A stretch of 64,000 nucleotides of DNA from Nothopassalora personata (GCA_033816765.1 CM066291.1:5890001-5954000), one strand, 5' to 3'. Positions 1-11,326 are shown, numbered from the stretch's first letter. Translations and numbers: made by a program. Notes: generated from the letters alone by a model not told the origin.

Positions 1-1180
1 GAGCTCTTAACAGTCTACCCTGTCTACTCCCCCTAAGCGACCTGCTTGCCTATAGGGATTTAGTATTACGAGTTCTACAAGAAATCTTTATTAAAAGTTA
101 TATAGGGGGGATAGGTTATCTTATAGACCTATTTTCCCTTCTCCTACCATGGCTTCTACAGTAGGTAGTTAGTTAATGAACCACCCTAGAATCCTATATG
201 CCACTATATGTCCGCCCTTATAGAGAACTTTTTAGACTTAGTGTAATGGTCGTTATGTTTGTATACTTTACATCTAAACCTCCTTACATTCCTTAAGTCT
301 ATCTCTCTAACATTAATGCCTAGGTCCTTCTTAAAGTTAATCTATAGTACATTTTTTGTTGTTAAGTTGAAGAGGCGGTTCGTAATATAGCATGCAAAAT
401 CCATAGCCTAGGGCTAGAGGTTCTATAGCAAGCTAGAGTCCATAAGCATGGCTCTAGCCTTGTTAATAATAACTTTGTTCGAAGCTTTAGCAATTCCATT
501 CTACTTAGGTGTGTATAGTAATGCAAAATCCTATCTAATCCCTTTATGTTAGGCATATGTTCTAAGTTCAATGTTGTTAAATTCCCTACTACCATCTAAG
601 AACCAGATCTTAGGTTTCTTCTTATAGTGGTTCTACATTATAGTAAGCTAAGTCTTAATTACTATTAGAGTATTACTTTTCTTTAGAAGTGGCAAGTACT
701 ATTTTATCCTAGTTTTAGCGCACGTAAGCATAAGGTAATATACGTAACTATTATAAGAGAGTAGAGTAATTGGACTAACTAGGTTAGCATAGATCTTATC
801 TAATGCCTCTAGTGCAGGTCTCCTAGGGATTCTTAAAACAACTCTTTATAACCTTACAAGCTTACAAGTCTTATAATGCCCTAACTCTACAGTATTAACA
901 TCTTCTAGGCCCTTAACTGCTTCTTTTGTAGTATTAAGTAGTGTGCTACTAATATGCCTAAGCCTTTAATGCTATCTAACTATATTAGTTCTTAGCTTAG
1001 TAAATGTAAGAGTAGCAAGTCCTTTTAGAGCTAATCTGTCTTCATCCTTCCTAGAACCCCTCTTTACCCTAAGGTTCCTAAAGATAATAACATTTTTTAT
1101 TATCTTAACTAAGCCTATAGGCTTGTCCTTCTAGAACAGCATTTTAGATAGTCTATCTAGGTAAACTCCATGTTTCTTGT
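1..1180 (-). pseudogene. copia pre-integrase and integrase region, badly degraded
   Basis: By position this stretch should hold the gag-preintegrase domain and the start of integrase. I see only short frames. The longest, minus 362-595 (77 codons), has no motif I can defend. I did not find a convincing HHCC or DDE signature, so the call rests on location downstream of the protease. Confidence 0.4.
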
Positions 1181-1500
1181 ATAGGAGTTCTATAGAGATT
1201 AGTGCCGCATCTAACTCTAGTAAGTAAAGCATATTGCGAAGGAGGAGGGTGGTCTCTTAACTAAGATAGTTCTTTATGACCTACTCTAATTCTCCTTTAG
1301 TCGTAAGAGATCCTTACCTAACGGCCTATGAGAAGCATATAGGCCTTAGTCTTAGCCTAACATTCTAAAGGTCTATAAGATTGTTATAGATATAGAAGGA
1401 TGTGCCTATGTTATAGACTTTGTCTATTAACATTAGGTTTAATGCGGCAGCTACTGTCCTTCCTATGCATACTAGTTGTGTAACTGCAATAGCTACTCTA
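1180..1500 (-). pseudogene. copia protease relic (pepsin-like)
   Basis: In minus frame the translation includes an IGTSFYIYNN-like block, in the place of the copia motif D-S/T-G-A-S-x-H-I-x-N with the catalytic Asp region degraded. It is followed about 50 residues later by LLLRNMLYLLELDAALISI, which matches the conserved copia stretch L-R-N-V-L-Y-x-P-E-L-x-x-N-L-I-S. The gag-preintegrase segment should follow toward lower coordinates. Stops are mainly TAG. Confidence 0.6.
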
Positions 1501-1639
1501 GACCTCCTATGTAGTTATCTCTAGTCCCCATTACTATTAGAGCTATGCTCCTAATTAGATGATAAGTCTAACTAGTCATCAATTGCTGCAGCAATCCTCT
1601 TCCTAGAGGATTTACTACCCTTCACCTTCTTTACCCTAT

Positions 1640-2640
1640 CCTTTAGGGTGTCTTTACCCTTCTTAGACCTATTCCTAGGATTCTTCTCTAGATGCTACTT
1701 GTAGTAGTTCGCGTTAGTGTGCTTATGTAAGCACTGTATGCACTACTCATTATTATTCTTACTTAAGAATGCTCTAACAAAGCTATTACTAGGCTTATAG
1801 GTAGTAGGTACTTACTCCTTCCTAAGAGTTGTGAATATTCTCTCTAGGGTAGTTAATTCTAGGGGATTGTTATGTCTCTATGTCCTAAGCTATTTAACAT
1901 AGTTTAGACCTTTAATAAAGTACAATCTATAGATGCCTTCTAGGAGGACAAAATGGGATTTAAGCCTTAACTTGTTATTAACTAGGGAAGATCTAATAAA
2001 TTGCTCTATAGCAGTCTTGTTATTATTCACCTATGCTTAAAAGTCTTTATAGTACTTCAATGTATTAGGTCTTGTAGCATCTAGTTTAATGTGCCTAACT
2101 GCCTTTAGAGTGTTATATAGATTAATTGTAATAACTAGCTTATATGTTGCCTTAATTAAATTATATAATTCCTTAGCTAACTTGTCTACATCTCTAAAGT
2201 TTAGCCTTAGGGTAGAATCCAATCTAGCTATAATAATGCTATATGCTTATATGTCCTCTTTCTTCTATCGCTTATAGGTAGCTTTGTATCCTGCACTACT
2301 AGTAATGTCCTAAGGGGCTTCATTCTAGGCAGTCTTATCTTAGACATTCTTAGTTGCATCTTGGGGTTAATTATAAGCTGCCCTGTTTAGAGCGTACTTT
2401 AGGTTAACCTAGTCTAGATTATAGATTACGTATCTAACTAGATCCTTCTCTAGCAGTACGCTAATTAGCATAGATTTCTATGCCTAGAACTACACGCCTT
2501 TCCTAAGCACCTAGTTGTCCTTAGCGGATCTTACTAGGTTGCTAGAGGTGTTGTTTCTAAACTCTATACCTAGTCTAGCTCTTTTAGATGCTATACTACA
2601 GTACTAGTACTTAGTGCCGATCTCCTACAGTAGTTCTTAA
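1640..2640 (-). pseudogene. copia gag relic
   Basis: A coherent minus-strand frame runs from about 2640 to 1640 with scattered TAG/TAA. The longest clean piece (2037-2222) contains DSTLRLNFRDVDKLAKELY, in the style of copia gag helical regions. Near 1700-1760 lies a Cys/His cluster of the form C-x2-C followed by two His within about 15 residues, a probable zinc-binding module. Nothing suggests that a functional protein can be made. Confidence 0.6.
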
Positions 2641-2755
2641 ATCGATTAGGTAGTCGTCCGTGAAACAAATGTAGGGTCGAGTCCGCTAGTAAGGCAAGCT
2701 AATCCTTAATAGAGCTTCGATAACGATTCAGGTTTCAAATTGGATAGGCAGAGGA

Positions 2756-2773
2756 GCACTCGGGCTCATAACC
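2756..2773 (-). other. Primer-binding site matching an internal initiator tRNA-Met segment
   Basis: The plus strand reads CGGGCTCATAACC directly before the LTR. This is the anticodon-arm sequence of initiator tRNA-Met (CAU anticodon), so on the minus-strand element the site pairs with an internal tRNA fragment rather than its 3' end. Half-tRNA priming of this type is known from Drosophila copia. The copia element at 48356-53967 has the same site in RIPped form (53705-53719). Confidence 0.6.
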
Positions 2774-2949
2774 TGTTGTAAATAGGTATTTAACGAGTAT
2801 AAGCTTCTAGATTAAAACGATAGGGTGGATTAGTAACCCTTATGAATTGCCACAAGGTGTGAGACTATCTAGCTATAGAAAACAGTGTGATATAGTGTGT
2901 GTGTACTAAGTCCTAACTAACATAGACCTTAGTCACCTAATTCACAACA
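2774..2949 (-). repeat. 5' LTR of the copia element
   Basis: 176 bp starting TGTTGTAAA and ending TTCACAACA, giving TGTTG/CAACA inverted termini. It directly abuts the primer-binding site at 2761-2773. The partner LTR is beyond the window, so a target duplication cannot be tested; the first flanking bases are CACTT (2950-2954). Confidence 0.75.
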
Positions 2950-3480
2950 CACTTAAGGTAGATTTTCTTATCTATCCTTTAGCTAGCTTCTCCTTTAGCT
3001 ATTCTCGTAGGGTCTATAGCTCTTTCTTAGACATTTAATATAGGGGTCCCTATAGAGGCTCTTTCCCTAGCTAAATGTTTATCTTATAATTCTATAGTTA
3101 GTACTTAGGTAAGGTATCCTTACCTCTTTCCTCTTTAAAGAGTCGCGACCACTTACGATACTCTTTAGGAATACTTAACTCTAAGATGTTAGTATCCTTC
3201 GATAGTGCGTTACTTCTATTACTTCTAGTAACTTCGTAACCTAGCGGCCCTACGCTAGTGTCTATCCCGGTCGAAGGTAGTTCTTCTATCCTTCTAGTCG
3301 GTATAAGCTATATCTTATTTAGCTATCTTACCTTATCTACTAGCGAATGCTACCGCTACGTAGGCTTAATAGCGATAATGTAATCGTATTGCTTAAATCT
3401 AAGTACTCCTCTTCTCTAGTCGATTACTAGGTTATACTTTCTTAACTAAGGCATTCTAAGTACGATGTTATAACTAGCTA
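2950..3480 (-). pseudogene. gypsy reverse transcriptase N-terminus, cut by copia insertion
   Basis: Minus translation near 3000-3100 gives GPLYxMSKKEL-x-TLRExLKEKLAKG, the conserved entry to Ty3/gypsy RT (usually P-L-Y-x-x-S-x-x-E-L-x-x-L-R-x-x-L). The frame ends at the copia LTR, so the RT palm and catalytic aspartates are not in the window. Confidence 0.75.
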
Positions 3481-3517
3481 TATTAGTAATATCTAAGGTG
3501 ATTTCCTCGTAGTGCTA

Positions 3518-3727
3518 TTAGATTACAAGTGGTAGCGGTATCGTCTCGCGCTCTATACTAGGTAAGGATAATCCGTCTACCGCGATCAATTTATAACCCT
3601 CTTTCTTCTTATAGGTAGCGATCCTATGTCTTATAATAAATAATTCGGAGGTAAAGTTCCCGCTTACTCCGGAATCTATTATAGTATCTATCTTATGCCC
3701 GTTAACGATAATCTTAGTTCGAAACAC
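3518..3727 (-). pseudogene. gypsy retroviral-type aspartic protease fragment
   Basis: A 69-codon open fragment contains IIDSGVSGNF, matching the retropepsin active-site motif D-S/T-G-A-x-x-N-F with Ala changed to Val. It follows gag and precedes RT, the usual Ty3/gypsy order. It is open only because few Gln/Trp codons fall here; both flanks are interrupted. Not expected to be functional. Confidence 0.75.
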
Positions 3728-4299
3728 TATTATCGTTAGTAATGCTTAAGCCTTTTCTATGTTACATAACTCCCTTTAGTCGCTTATTCGTAAGGAGTTA
3801 ATCCTTTTCCCTATTCGTATATAGAACGTCGTGCTTCGTGTCTCGAGGCCTCCGCTTAAACCTAGCGCGAGCCTTTCTATATCTACACCTACATTCGGTA
3901 ACGTTCCTAGATCTTCTACGTTTCTAAGTAGAGTACGCGTACGTGTTGTACTACATTACGTAATTTATTCGATATAAATGTTCCTAACGGTATAAGATAT
4001 CCGGTTCTTATTATTTGGCTTCCTATCGGTAGTCGTTCTATAATAGCGGTTACTAGATTCTCGGTTGTTTCTATAAGTAGGTATCCCTAGGCTATGCCTC
4101 GTAGGGTGTCGAGTGTCTTATCGAACTCGTAAGGGTGTAGTATTCGTTATCCTAATATCCTTAGTAGGAATTCCTCGTGTCTTCTTTATAGGTAGACAAT
4201 TATGTCGTACAGTTTCTTAGGTACATCTACTGTAAAGGTAAGTTGTTCGTTATTAGTGTCGCTCTCTTCTCCTTCGGAGGAATCTTCTACGCTTAATTC

Positions 4300-5700
4300 T
4301 TCCGGATCCTAATCTTCTTTGATAGTATCTAGCCCGGTGGTTTCTTAACTTCCTTCCTATAGTTCCGGTAACTATAATCCGTTCTATCCTAGGTCCTGGT
4401 TTTCCTTATCGCTTCTATCGTTATTAAAGTAGGATTCGTCGATGTCTACTTCTCGGAGCGTAGCGTTTTGCGTATACGTCGCTCCTAGGGTTCCTCTCGG
4501 TTATTAAGGCTAATACCCTACGCCTAATTTCGCGGCGTAGTAAACTTAACACGAGTCTTAGTAATAGAATCGCTAATGAAGGCTTCTATAACTATTTCGA
4601 GATTCGGATTCGATCTCGTAGTCGACTCTTTATGTTATTATATTAAACTGTCGTAGTTAGTTCTTCGTATTAAATGAAATAACTACTATTTACTACCTAT
4701 AGTATCCTCCTCGTCCTTCTAAGGGGTCTAGGAGAGGCGTCGTGCTTCTATTACTAGCTCTCTCCCCTACTCTCCGAGTATAGTCGGTATCTCCTTAAGA
4801 TCTAACGCTACTCTTAGATTTACTAGTTCGGGGTTACATTATGTTAAACTGTTCGCGGCGTACTCTATTCTTACCGCGACAGTCCCTTACTAGGTAGCTA
4901 GGTTTACTACATCCGTAGTAAGTTCGTGTTTCTTTCGAACTCCGGGATGCTCTATTCCCGTTACTATTCCTAATCTTACGACCTTTCTCGGTAACGTCGA
5001 GTTCCATTAGCTATAGTCCGTATTACGGTTTGTCCCTAGGCTTATTATTATAGTTATCGTAGAAGCCTCTATTACGGTTATCGTAGCCTAGTGTGTATCT
5101 AGCCTTTCCGGATACCTTAGAGTCGTATCGTCGTTCTATAGCTCTCTCGTAGAGCTTATCGTTAAGATTAATCGTGACTCTAACGAGGTCGCCTAAGCTA
5201 TCGATCTTCCGACCGTCCCTTATTAACTCGTCCTTAACATGCTCCTTTAGTCCTCTTTAGTATATAACTTAAAGTGCTTCGTCGTCCTAATCAGTAAGTT
5301 ACGCGTATTCCTCGAATTTAGTAGTATATTCGGTAGTAGATGTCTTCTAGGTTAAATGCTAAATAACACGAACGGCAGTAGCAATCTTATTAGAGACACT
5401 AAAGACGCTCTTTATAGCATGCTTAAGATAGTTGTATAACCTAAAGATTCCGTCGGTATTGTCTTCTCCGTTACTGTCTAGGTACTTCCTAAGGAATAGT
5501 TTAACCTAATACTGTACTCGTCCTCTTAAAAAGGTAGTAGTAAAGATAGGCTTAAGGTTCTTAGGCATAGAGTTAAATAAGAAGTACATGTCTGTCTAAG
5601 AGACCTAAGTGTCGAACTTGTCTCGGTCGCTATAGTAGTATTCTAGCTGACTAACCTTAAGGGTGTCGTTGCCTATATAAGTAGCTAAGGCATTAATAGC
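4300..5700 (-). pseudogene. gypsy gag relic with CCHC zinc knuckle
   Basis: A long coherent minus frame includes SMPKNLKPIFTTTFLRG, then TTKFEEYAQLTD-like and NDKLYERAIERRYD blocks typical of fungal Ty3/gypsy Gag (the second is the usual 'IDNRLYERR' motif before the knuckle). Near 4860-4935 a relic of C-x2-C-x4-H-x4-C reads YGCSKPSYLVRDC, where Gly-His has decayed. Stops sit at former Gln/Trp codons. The same three blocks occur in the plus-strand relic at 61080-62480. Confidence 0.75.
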
Positions 5701-5800
5701 ATCGTTCGCGGTCTAAGGTCGTCGGGCTCTACTTGCTTCACTAGGGGCGGGTGTTCCCCGTTTACCCTATTAGTCTCCTATCGTAGAGGGCGTTTAAAGC

Positions 5801-6204
5801 TGTTAGGCTTAGTATAACCTAATGATATTACAAGTTAAGAAGATAAGCTTAATCGGGTTTGTTCTCGGGCCGATAGGAAGTCGAGGGAGAGTAATAAAAC
5901 AGTAGCTGTCTTATCTCGTAAAGACTAAGTAGCAGTAAGGTAGAGGTTAGGTTATAGTGTATTCTAAACAGTAATATTAAACAGTAAGTTAAACGCCTCG
6001 AAACTATAGGGGGTTCTTAGCGTTCCTAAATATAAAGGAGATTCGTAGATCTTGGTAATTAGTCTAATTATTCTAAGCATAAGCAGTCTAATTAGTCTAA
6101 GCATAAGCAGTCTAATTGCTCTAAGTCTAAGCGCTTAGGTAGGATAAGTTACGTGTTTGTCTTGTCGTTATAATTCTAGGGTCTATAGGAATCATTCCGT
6201 AACA
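5801..6204 (-). repeat. Probable 5' LTR of the gypsy element
   Basis: Begins TGTTAGGCTTAG and ends TTCCGTAACA, so the termini are TGTTA/TAACA. The leader just inside it and the LTR interior near 6000 resemble the LTR and leader of the related element at 60655-61030, which supports the inner boundary. The outer boundary at 6204 is a guess from the TAACA terminus. It contains the 24-bp tandem repeat at 6061-6132. I did not recognise a 3'-tRNA primer site. Confidence 0.5.
6061..6132. repeat. Three tandem copies of a 24-bp unit
   Basis: The unit is AGTCTAATTANTCTAAGCAT followed by AAGC, repeated three times with a few changes (third copy ends AAGTCTAAGC). It lies inside the probable LTR and is not obvious in the related LTR near 60700, so it may be an expansion specific to this copy. 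Confidence 0.7.
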
Positions 6205-7460
6205 TATAGTACTAATTCTTAAGGTAGCCTAAGCCGTGTATAGCCCTAATGCACGAGGGTAGCGGCGCGACGACTTAATCGTCGGCTATCGTTATATAGC
6301 TATTACAGCCCTTCGTAGATATAGTAAAAATGGATTTCCTTACTAAATTGCGGTAGGGCTAGATTCGTACTTTAACATTAAAGTCTACAAGTAGTACTTA
6401 ACTACTATATTCGTAGGGCGCGCGATGGTCGAACGCTCGACTACGACTTATTTATAGCTATTAATGCGCGAAATGTTTAGTAAGAACTATGCGGCAGGTA
6501 GATCGCTACTATGTAGCAGGTACTATTATCAATAGATTAGTATATTGTCCTAATTATAGGTCGATTACCCACTAAAACAAGCGTGCTTAGCGGGACGCGT
6601 CGCGTGTCTATTTTGCACCTTACCGTCGCTAACTTTACGCCTACAACACCTTACCTTCTTACCTATATCTCGCGATCTAGTAAGTTTAGTACAATTCGGT
6701 CGTGTCGTTGTGGCGTAGTGTCGTCGCTCTAAAACACTTTGCGTTATAGCTGCCTTACATATAATGCCCGAATTTAGCTTCGGGATTATCGGGCGAACTT
6801 CGGCACCCGCGAGCTTTTACCTTAGATGTTTCTCAATTCATAAAGTCATTAACAACACTACAACATAACGACTGTATTACATATATAGCATCGGGAACGG
6901 TATCCGTATATATTACGAAGACATATATCTAAAAATCATGTTATTTAAGCGAGTAGTTGTTATGTAACAATTGCGACTATAATACCGTTACTTATGAAGC
7001 TAAAGGGCACCCCTCCGAAAGCCTTACACTAAAACAACACCTAGGACGACGACGTAATATTAGCGCGTATACACTAGATAACCCATAGCGATTTAGTGAA
7101 TCTCTAGTCAGCAGCTAAGCTTGTATAGCGAGCGGAGATTACGGAAATTAATGTAGGTCTACCTACGATAATATTTGGTATAAAAGAGCGCGTTTTTACT
7201 ATTTTTGCGAAGGCCTATGCTATTAACAGCTGCCCTACTACGACATACGAGCAGTATTTTAGGACTATGGCTAAATTGATTACTAAACTGTAGCTGTTGC
7301 ACCGAAGGGTAAGACACGAGTAAAACCTAGGCTATATCGCTAAAGTAGTAGGCATAAAATGTAGAATATAAGTAGAGGTATTATTCCCTCGAAGATTATA
7401 CATTACGTACCTACACTACACTACTACTGATTAAAACAACTAACTAAACCGACTATTACA
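6205..7460. other. No gene seen; RIPped spacer upstream of the secreted-protein relic
   Basis: About 1.25 kb without a coherent frame, LTR or motif I can name. The last ~100 bases (AATATAAG-like around 7365, C/A-rich just before the ATG at 7461) could be a former promoter and leader of the next gene, but this is inference. Confidence 0.4.
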
Positions 7461-7912
7461 ATGAAGATTATACTCGCCGCCGCTATAGCCCTCTCTACTA
7501 CCGCCCTCGCCGGCTACTACGACTATACCTTTTATATTAAAGGCCTAATCATTCATAAATACAACGCTACAACCATTACTAACGTGGCCTTTAATATTTC
7601 CGAGGCTAATGGTATCGTTATCGACTACTGCTCCCCTCACGACCTAGAAACGGGTAAAATTCCGGACGACTTTAAAAACAACTACGAGTATAAATGCTAT
7701 ACGCCCTCCGAGGACATGTGAAGAAACTCCTACAGTTTCAAATACGTTCTATCGAACACTACCGACGCTAGTTAGCTCTATTTATACAATGAGATTAACT
7801 ATTCGGTACGCATAGGAGGCAGTACGCGCGTGAACCCGCCCTACTCTACTAAAAGCGACACTACCTAACTTATAGTGTGCACTTAGTCGCCGGATACGTT
7901 CTACTCATTCTT
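7461..7912 (+). pseudogene. Small secreted protein (effector-like), RIP-broken
   Basis: The ATG at 7461 starts an 86-codon frame with a clear signal peptide (MKIILAAAIALSTTALAG: basic N-terminus, hydrophobic core, small residues at the likely cut near residue 17). The mature part is Tyr/Asn-rich with Cys in IDYCSP and YKCYTP. The first stop is TGA at 7719-7721. The same frame then continues as plausible protein to a TAA at about 7910, crossing two TAGs and a TAA, one further Cys and an Asn/Ser/Tyr-rich stretch. All four internal stops are explicable by C-to-T or G-to-A change at Gln/Trp codons, so the ancestor was probably about 150 residues. I do not recognise the family. Small size, signal peptide and AT-rich location are typical of fungal effector candidates; a role in a host is inference. 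Confidence 0.65.
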
Positions 7913-7969
7913 AGTATAAGACGTTATGGAGTATACTCATTAGGTTAGGAGGGGTTTAGGAACTGTAAT

Positions 7970-8830
7970 ATAGTAGCGGTAGACGGGTGTAGATGTATTT
8001 AAGATGCTTTGTATTCTAACTACGCTATTTGTCTAAAACGATACTACGAAAGATAGGGCTAGGGATCCTAGTCTAGGTAGGCTCCTAATTAGCATGTTGT
8101 GTTAGCTTTAGGATTTACAATAGTGTTCTTCTATTATAATGTCGGTCGTGTTAGTTACGAGCGTCGATAGAAAATGTATTAAACCGCTACTAATGAGTAG
8201 GCGGCGACGTTAGAGTTAAGCCGCATCTATCGATAACATAACACCCGTTACTGCAAGGTTTAAGAGCGCCGAGTTAAGCGGCGGTTAGGCTACTATAAGG
8301 TACACGAAGTATAGAAGTGCCTTCCGTGACGACGGTTTAAGAATGCGGCATAGTCTTAAACCTATAACGTGTGAAATTATAGCGGTACTATAAACTAAGG
8401 CACCGTCGATAAATCGCTAGGTTAATAGTTAAGAATTACCGGGAAGGAAGGCACTAATCGACGAATGAACCGCGGGGGTTAATAAGAGTTGTTATCGTCT
8501 TCTTCATTAATCATGCTACTAGGTGCAGTTATATCGTCGTCTAAAGGGTTCACGTATTACAACCCATATCTATTATGATCCTAAAATGAGCTTCTCGATC
8601 TAACGCGACTATTAGATATTTAATTAGCTTTAAAGGTCGTTCGTGTACTACGTATTAAGCGGCTTAGACTTAATCGATAGTAACCTCGATGTCGAGTGCA
8701 TTTACTAGCAGTTCCTTCGTCGTAGAAAAAGCAGTCCCTAGCTACGGATGTCGTACCTTTAAGAGCTACTAACCCTTCTATCGATTCACATAGGCGAAGA
8801 TTTAGCATTTTCGGGATCTTGCTTATCGCT
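7970..8830 (-). pseudogene. Unidentified RIPped reading frame
   Basis: One minus frame stays protein-like from about 8750 to 7970 (for example RPLKLIKYLIVALDREAHF and FKTMPHS) with breaks mainly at TAG/TAA. It lies just downstream of the membrane-protein relic at 8830-10140 on the same strand and could be its 3' exon in another frame. An open piece at 8620-8808 is in a different frame and may be a shadow. No domain recognised. Confidence 0.35.
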
Positions 8831-10140
8831 AGAGGCGTTGCAGAAGATCGAAGCTAGTAATTGCGGGCGTAAGGGAGCGTTCCGTTAAGCTAAGGGCAGC
8901 TACCTCTTTTAACTTTATGTTAATGATCGCCGGGGCCCGTTTATCTCGAGACGCAACTAGGTAGTATTAGAGGAGAACGACCAGCTGCCCTAAAAGACGT
9001 AACTTAGGGGGCTTATTATAGAATTGGATAGATAGGTTCGGCAGTTTAACACTGTTGCCAGGTGTAAGCACAGTAACTAGATACTAGTATCCGCTCGACG
9101 AGGGATTATATCCTATAGCCGCGAATGGTCGTGCTCTTTCCTTAATAAGCTATAACCGGCGCGATGTATGCTCTCGGTACTTACTTAACTTAAGCTTCGA
9201 GATCGATATGCTCGCCTCGCGCTTTACCTCTACTACAGTAAGCTCGCGCTACCTCTTCGCTTCGTCGACTCTATCTATATCGTCTTAAATACCCTTTCGA
9301 TAGTAACGTAGAAACTACTACTAGATGAAAATGAACATTACTACCGTAAGTCCTACGAGCACGCCGACTAGGGTTACCTATACTACTACACCTATCTTCC
9401 GGGTCCTATGTGTATCGTTCGTGATGTGTACGAATTCGAGAGAGACTCTACTACGATAAAAACGAGTAATCGAGATTTTAGCTAAGCTTTGCATAAGCCC
9501 CGTTTAAAAGAACGGCTCCGATTTGTTTAGTAGCGTAGGCACCCTATAAGCTAAAATACGAAGGATCGAGGGGTGCACCTCGTGTAAGCTACTAAATAAC
9601 GAGCTATCCGGCATCTCTCTTCCGTAGGCCGCCTTTAATAATATAACTACACCTCGCTTAGATTTAAGAGGCATCGCCTTTAGAAAGCGCACTACCGTAG
9701 TTGTTCTTAAGCGGACCTAAAGCCTACGGATCGACCCTAGCTTAAGTCGTTAACTAGCTGCCTATACTATGTAGAGACCACCCCGTCTAAGGTGTTGCAT
9801 TTTAAGGTTACTCCAAAATTGGTGTAATGCCTACTAATAGATTCGCTATAGCTTATACCGACATATAGGCCCTTCGTAGTCTATGTAAGGAAGCTTTTAC
9901 GTTAACATAACCTAAGCGAAGGGATAGAAAACTCCAAGTTCCGAGATTGTAAGATCCAGAACCTAACATTCGAAGCTAGCGGGCCTTACGTAGTAATCGA
10001 CGGTCGAGAGATAGCGACCTACTCTAAAGCTTATTTTCTCTTAGACTCCGACAATTATCCCTACTCGCTATGTATGTTTAAACGCTCTAGGAGACTTTAA
10101 GAGAGTCTAGACGCCGCTGTAGTTTAGGATAAGAATGGGT
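8830..10140 (-). pseudogene. Single-pass membrane protein relic, family unknown
   Basis: The minus frame includes an open piece at 9504-9692 and, in the same frame, a hydrophobic segment at about 9400-9320 (VTLVGVLVGLTVVMFIFI) followed by three consecutive TAGs (former Trp or Gln), a basic juxtamembrane stretch FLRYYRKG and a charged region RELTVVEVKREASISISKLK. The frame continues to about 8830 (LVTVLTPGNSVKLPNL). Upstream to about 10140 it is weaker. The topology suggests one membrane segment with a basic C-terminal side inside. I cannot name the family. Confidence 0.45.
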
Positions 10141-10299
10141 CTCCTCCGCATTTTTAAATAGTCTATAGTATATTAGATAGTATAAATATGTCTTACACTA
10201 TACTCTAGCAATAGCTTTAAGCTCATTCGTGAACTGCCGCATAGCCGCATTTAGTTGTTTCCTTTTTCGTGCCTAGATGCGCACGTCTTTATACTAATA

Positions 10300-11310
10300 G
10301 TACACTCGATTCAATAACTTAGTCCGTTATACACGCACCTAAACTGTAGCCTTCCCGCCGGCTGTAACATACATCCTAAATTCGACTTCGAAAGATCCCT
10401 TACGTCGGTTATTACTAAAGAGGGACGTTACGACTAGTGCCTTAATAAGCGTTCTACATAATAAAATGTAGAACTCGTTAGCGCATCGGCTAATAAGCAG
10501 TTAGCGTCGGATCTAAAGGGTAAAAGGCCTAGCATATCGTATAGCGACGATGTAGCGGACTAATGTAGCGTAAGAGCATCCCACACTTTTCGAAAACAGG
10601 GCTATAGTATTGCGTATGCCGTAGCGTCTATAGCGAAGCGTGAAGGTGTTAGTGCTGTAGAAGAGCTATATATAATCTTTGTAAAGCTATTTATAGGTAA
10701 AAAGTAGCGCAATAGGCGATCGCTCCCGCCTATAAGTAATACGTACTAGCACCTACTAAGCTAGAAATGTTGCCTACGAGGTAGTACCCTTCTTCTATTC
10801 ATGTTTATAGCGTGCTCTCGTCTAGCGTCTAGCAATCGGCTTAACCTCGATCGGATGCTCACTATATTTAGCGATAATGTTCCTTAACTTAATTAGTAGC
10901 CTATTAAGAGGTGACTTTTCTATCCCGGGCGGCGAGGAGCCGTAGCCTAGTATAGAAACGTTTCGATGCTAGTCCGTAGTATATAACTTTAAGTAACCGG
11001 CCTAGCCGACATGTGTTAAGCGGAGTAGACTATACCTCTAGGACCTACCTTTAAGGGGAACGACTAGTTAAGATTTACCTTTCGAAGTTAACCGTGGTTC
11101 ACGCGGAGACTAAAGCCTAGCACGCGTTAACGATGTCTATTTCTCTCTTCGTAGCGGGAGACGTCTCCGTAGGGTTATGTGTCTTATCGACAACGTATTA
11201 CTAGTAGGAACTTGGGTCCATCGTGTAATATGTGTAGTAGTCGTAGTAGTGTAGTAGGAGAACGATAATGTCGACTTAAGAGAGGAAGAAGGTAGGACGG
11301 GTGTGCCGCA
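10300..11310 (+). pseudogene. Unidentified RIPped gene
   Basis: One plus frame stays coherent for about 300 codons, with stops almost only TAG/TAA at positions that look like former Gln/Trp. Recognisable stretches include FDFERSLTSVITKEGRYD, SYSDDVAD and AYAVASIAKREGVSAVEELY. No signal peptide, membrane segment or known domain was recognised. It ends just before the terminal repeat at 11327. Confidence 0.4.
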
Positions 11311-11326
11311 TATAGATTAACGATAG

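Larger units (their letters stand above)
1..2949 (-). mobile_element. copia (Ty1-type) LTR retrotransposon, 5' part, RIP-degraded
   Basis: The order on the minus strand is LTR (2774-2949), primer-binding site, gag, protease and the start of integrase. The element runs off the left edge, so RT, RNase H and the second LTR are outside the window. Frames are broken mostly at TAG/TAA in former Gln and Trp positions. It lies inside the RT gene of the gypsy element at 2950-6204, so it is the younger insertion of the two. Copia assignment rests on the protease and gag described separately and on the internal initiator-tRNA primer site. Confidence 0.85.
2950..6204 (-). mobile_element. gypsy (Ty3-type) retrotransposon, 5' part, interrupted by copia
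   Basis: Reading leftward on the minus strand: probable LTR (5801-6204), gag with a CCHC knuckle, aspartic protease (3518-3727) and the first part of RT, which stops where the copia LTR begins at 2949/2950. The rest of pol must lie beyond the window. The plus-strand relic at 60655-62480 belongs to the same family: LTR end, leader and gag align over long stretches. The element is heavily RIPped throughout. Confidence 0.8.

Noticed and set aside
2089..2277. 62-codon plus frame
   Set aside because: Antisense to the copia gag relic.
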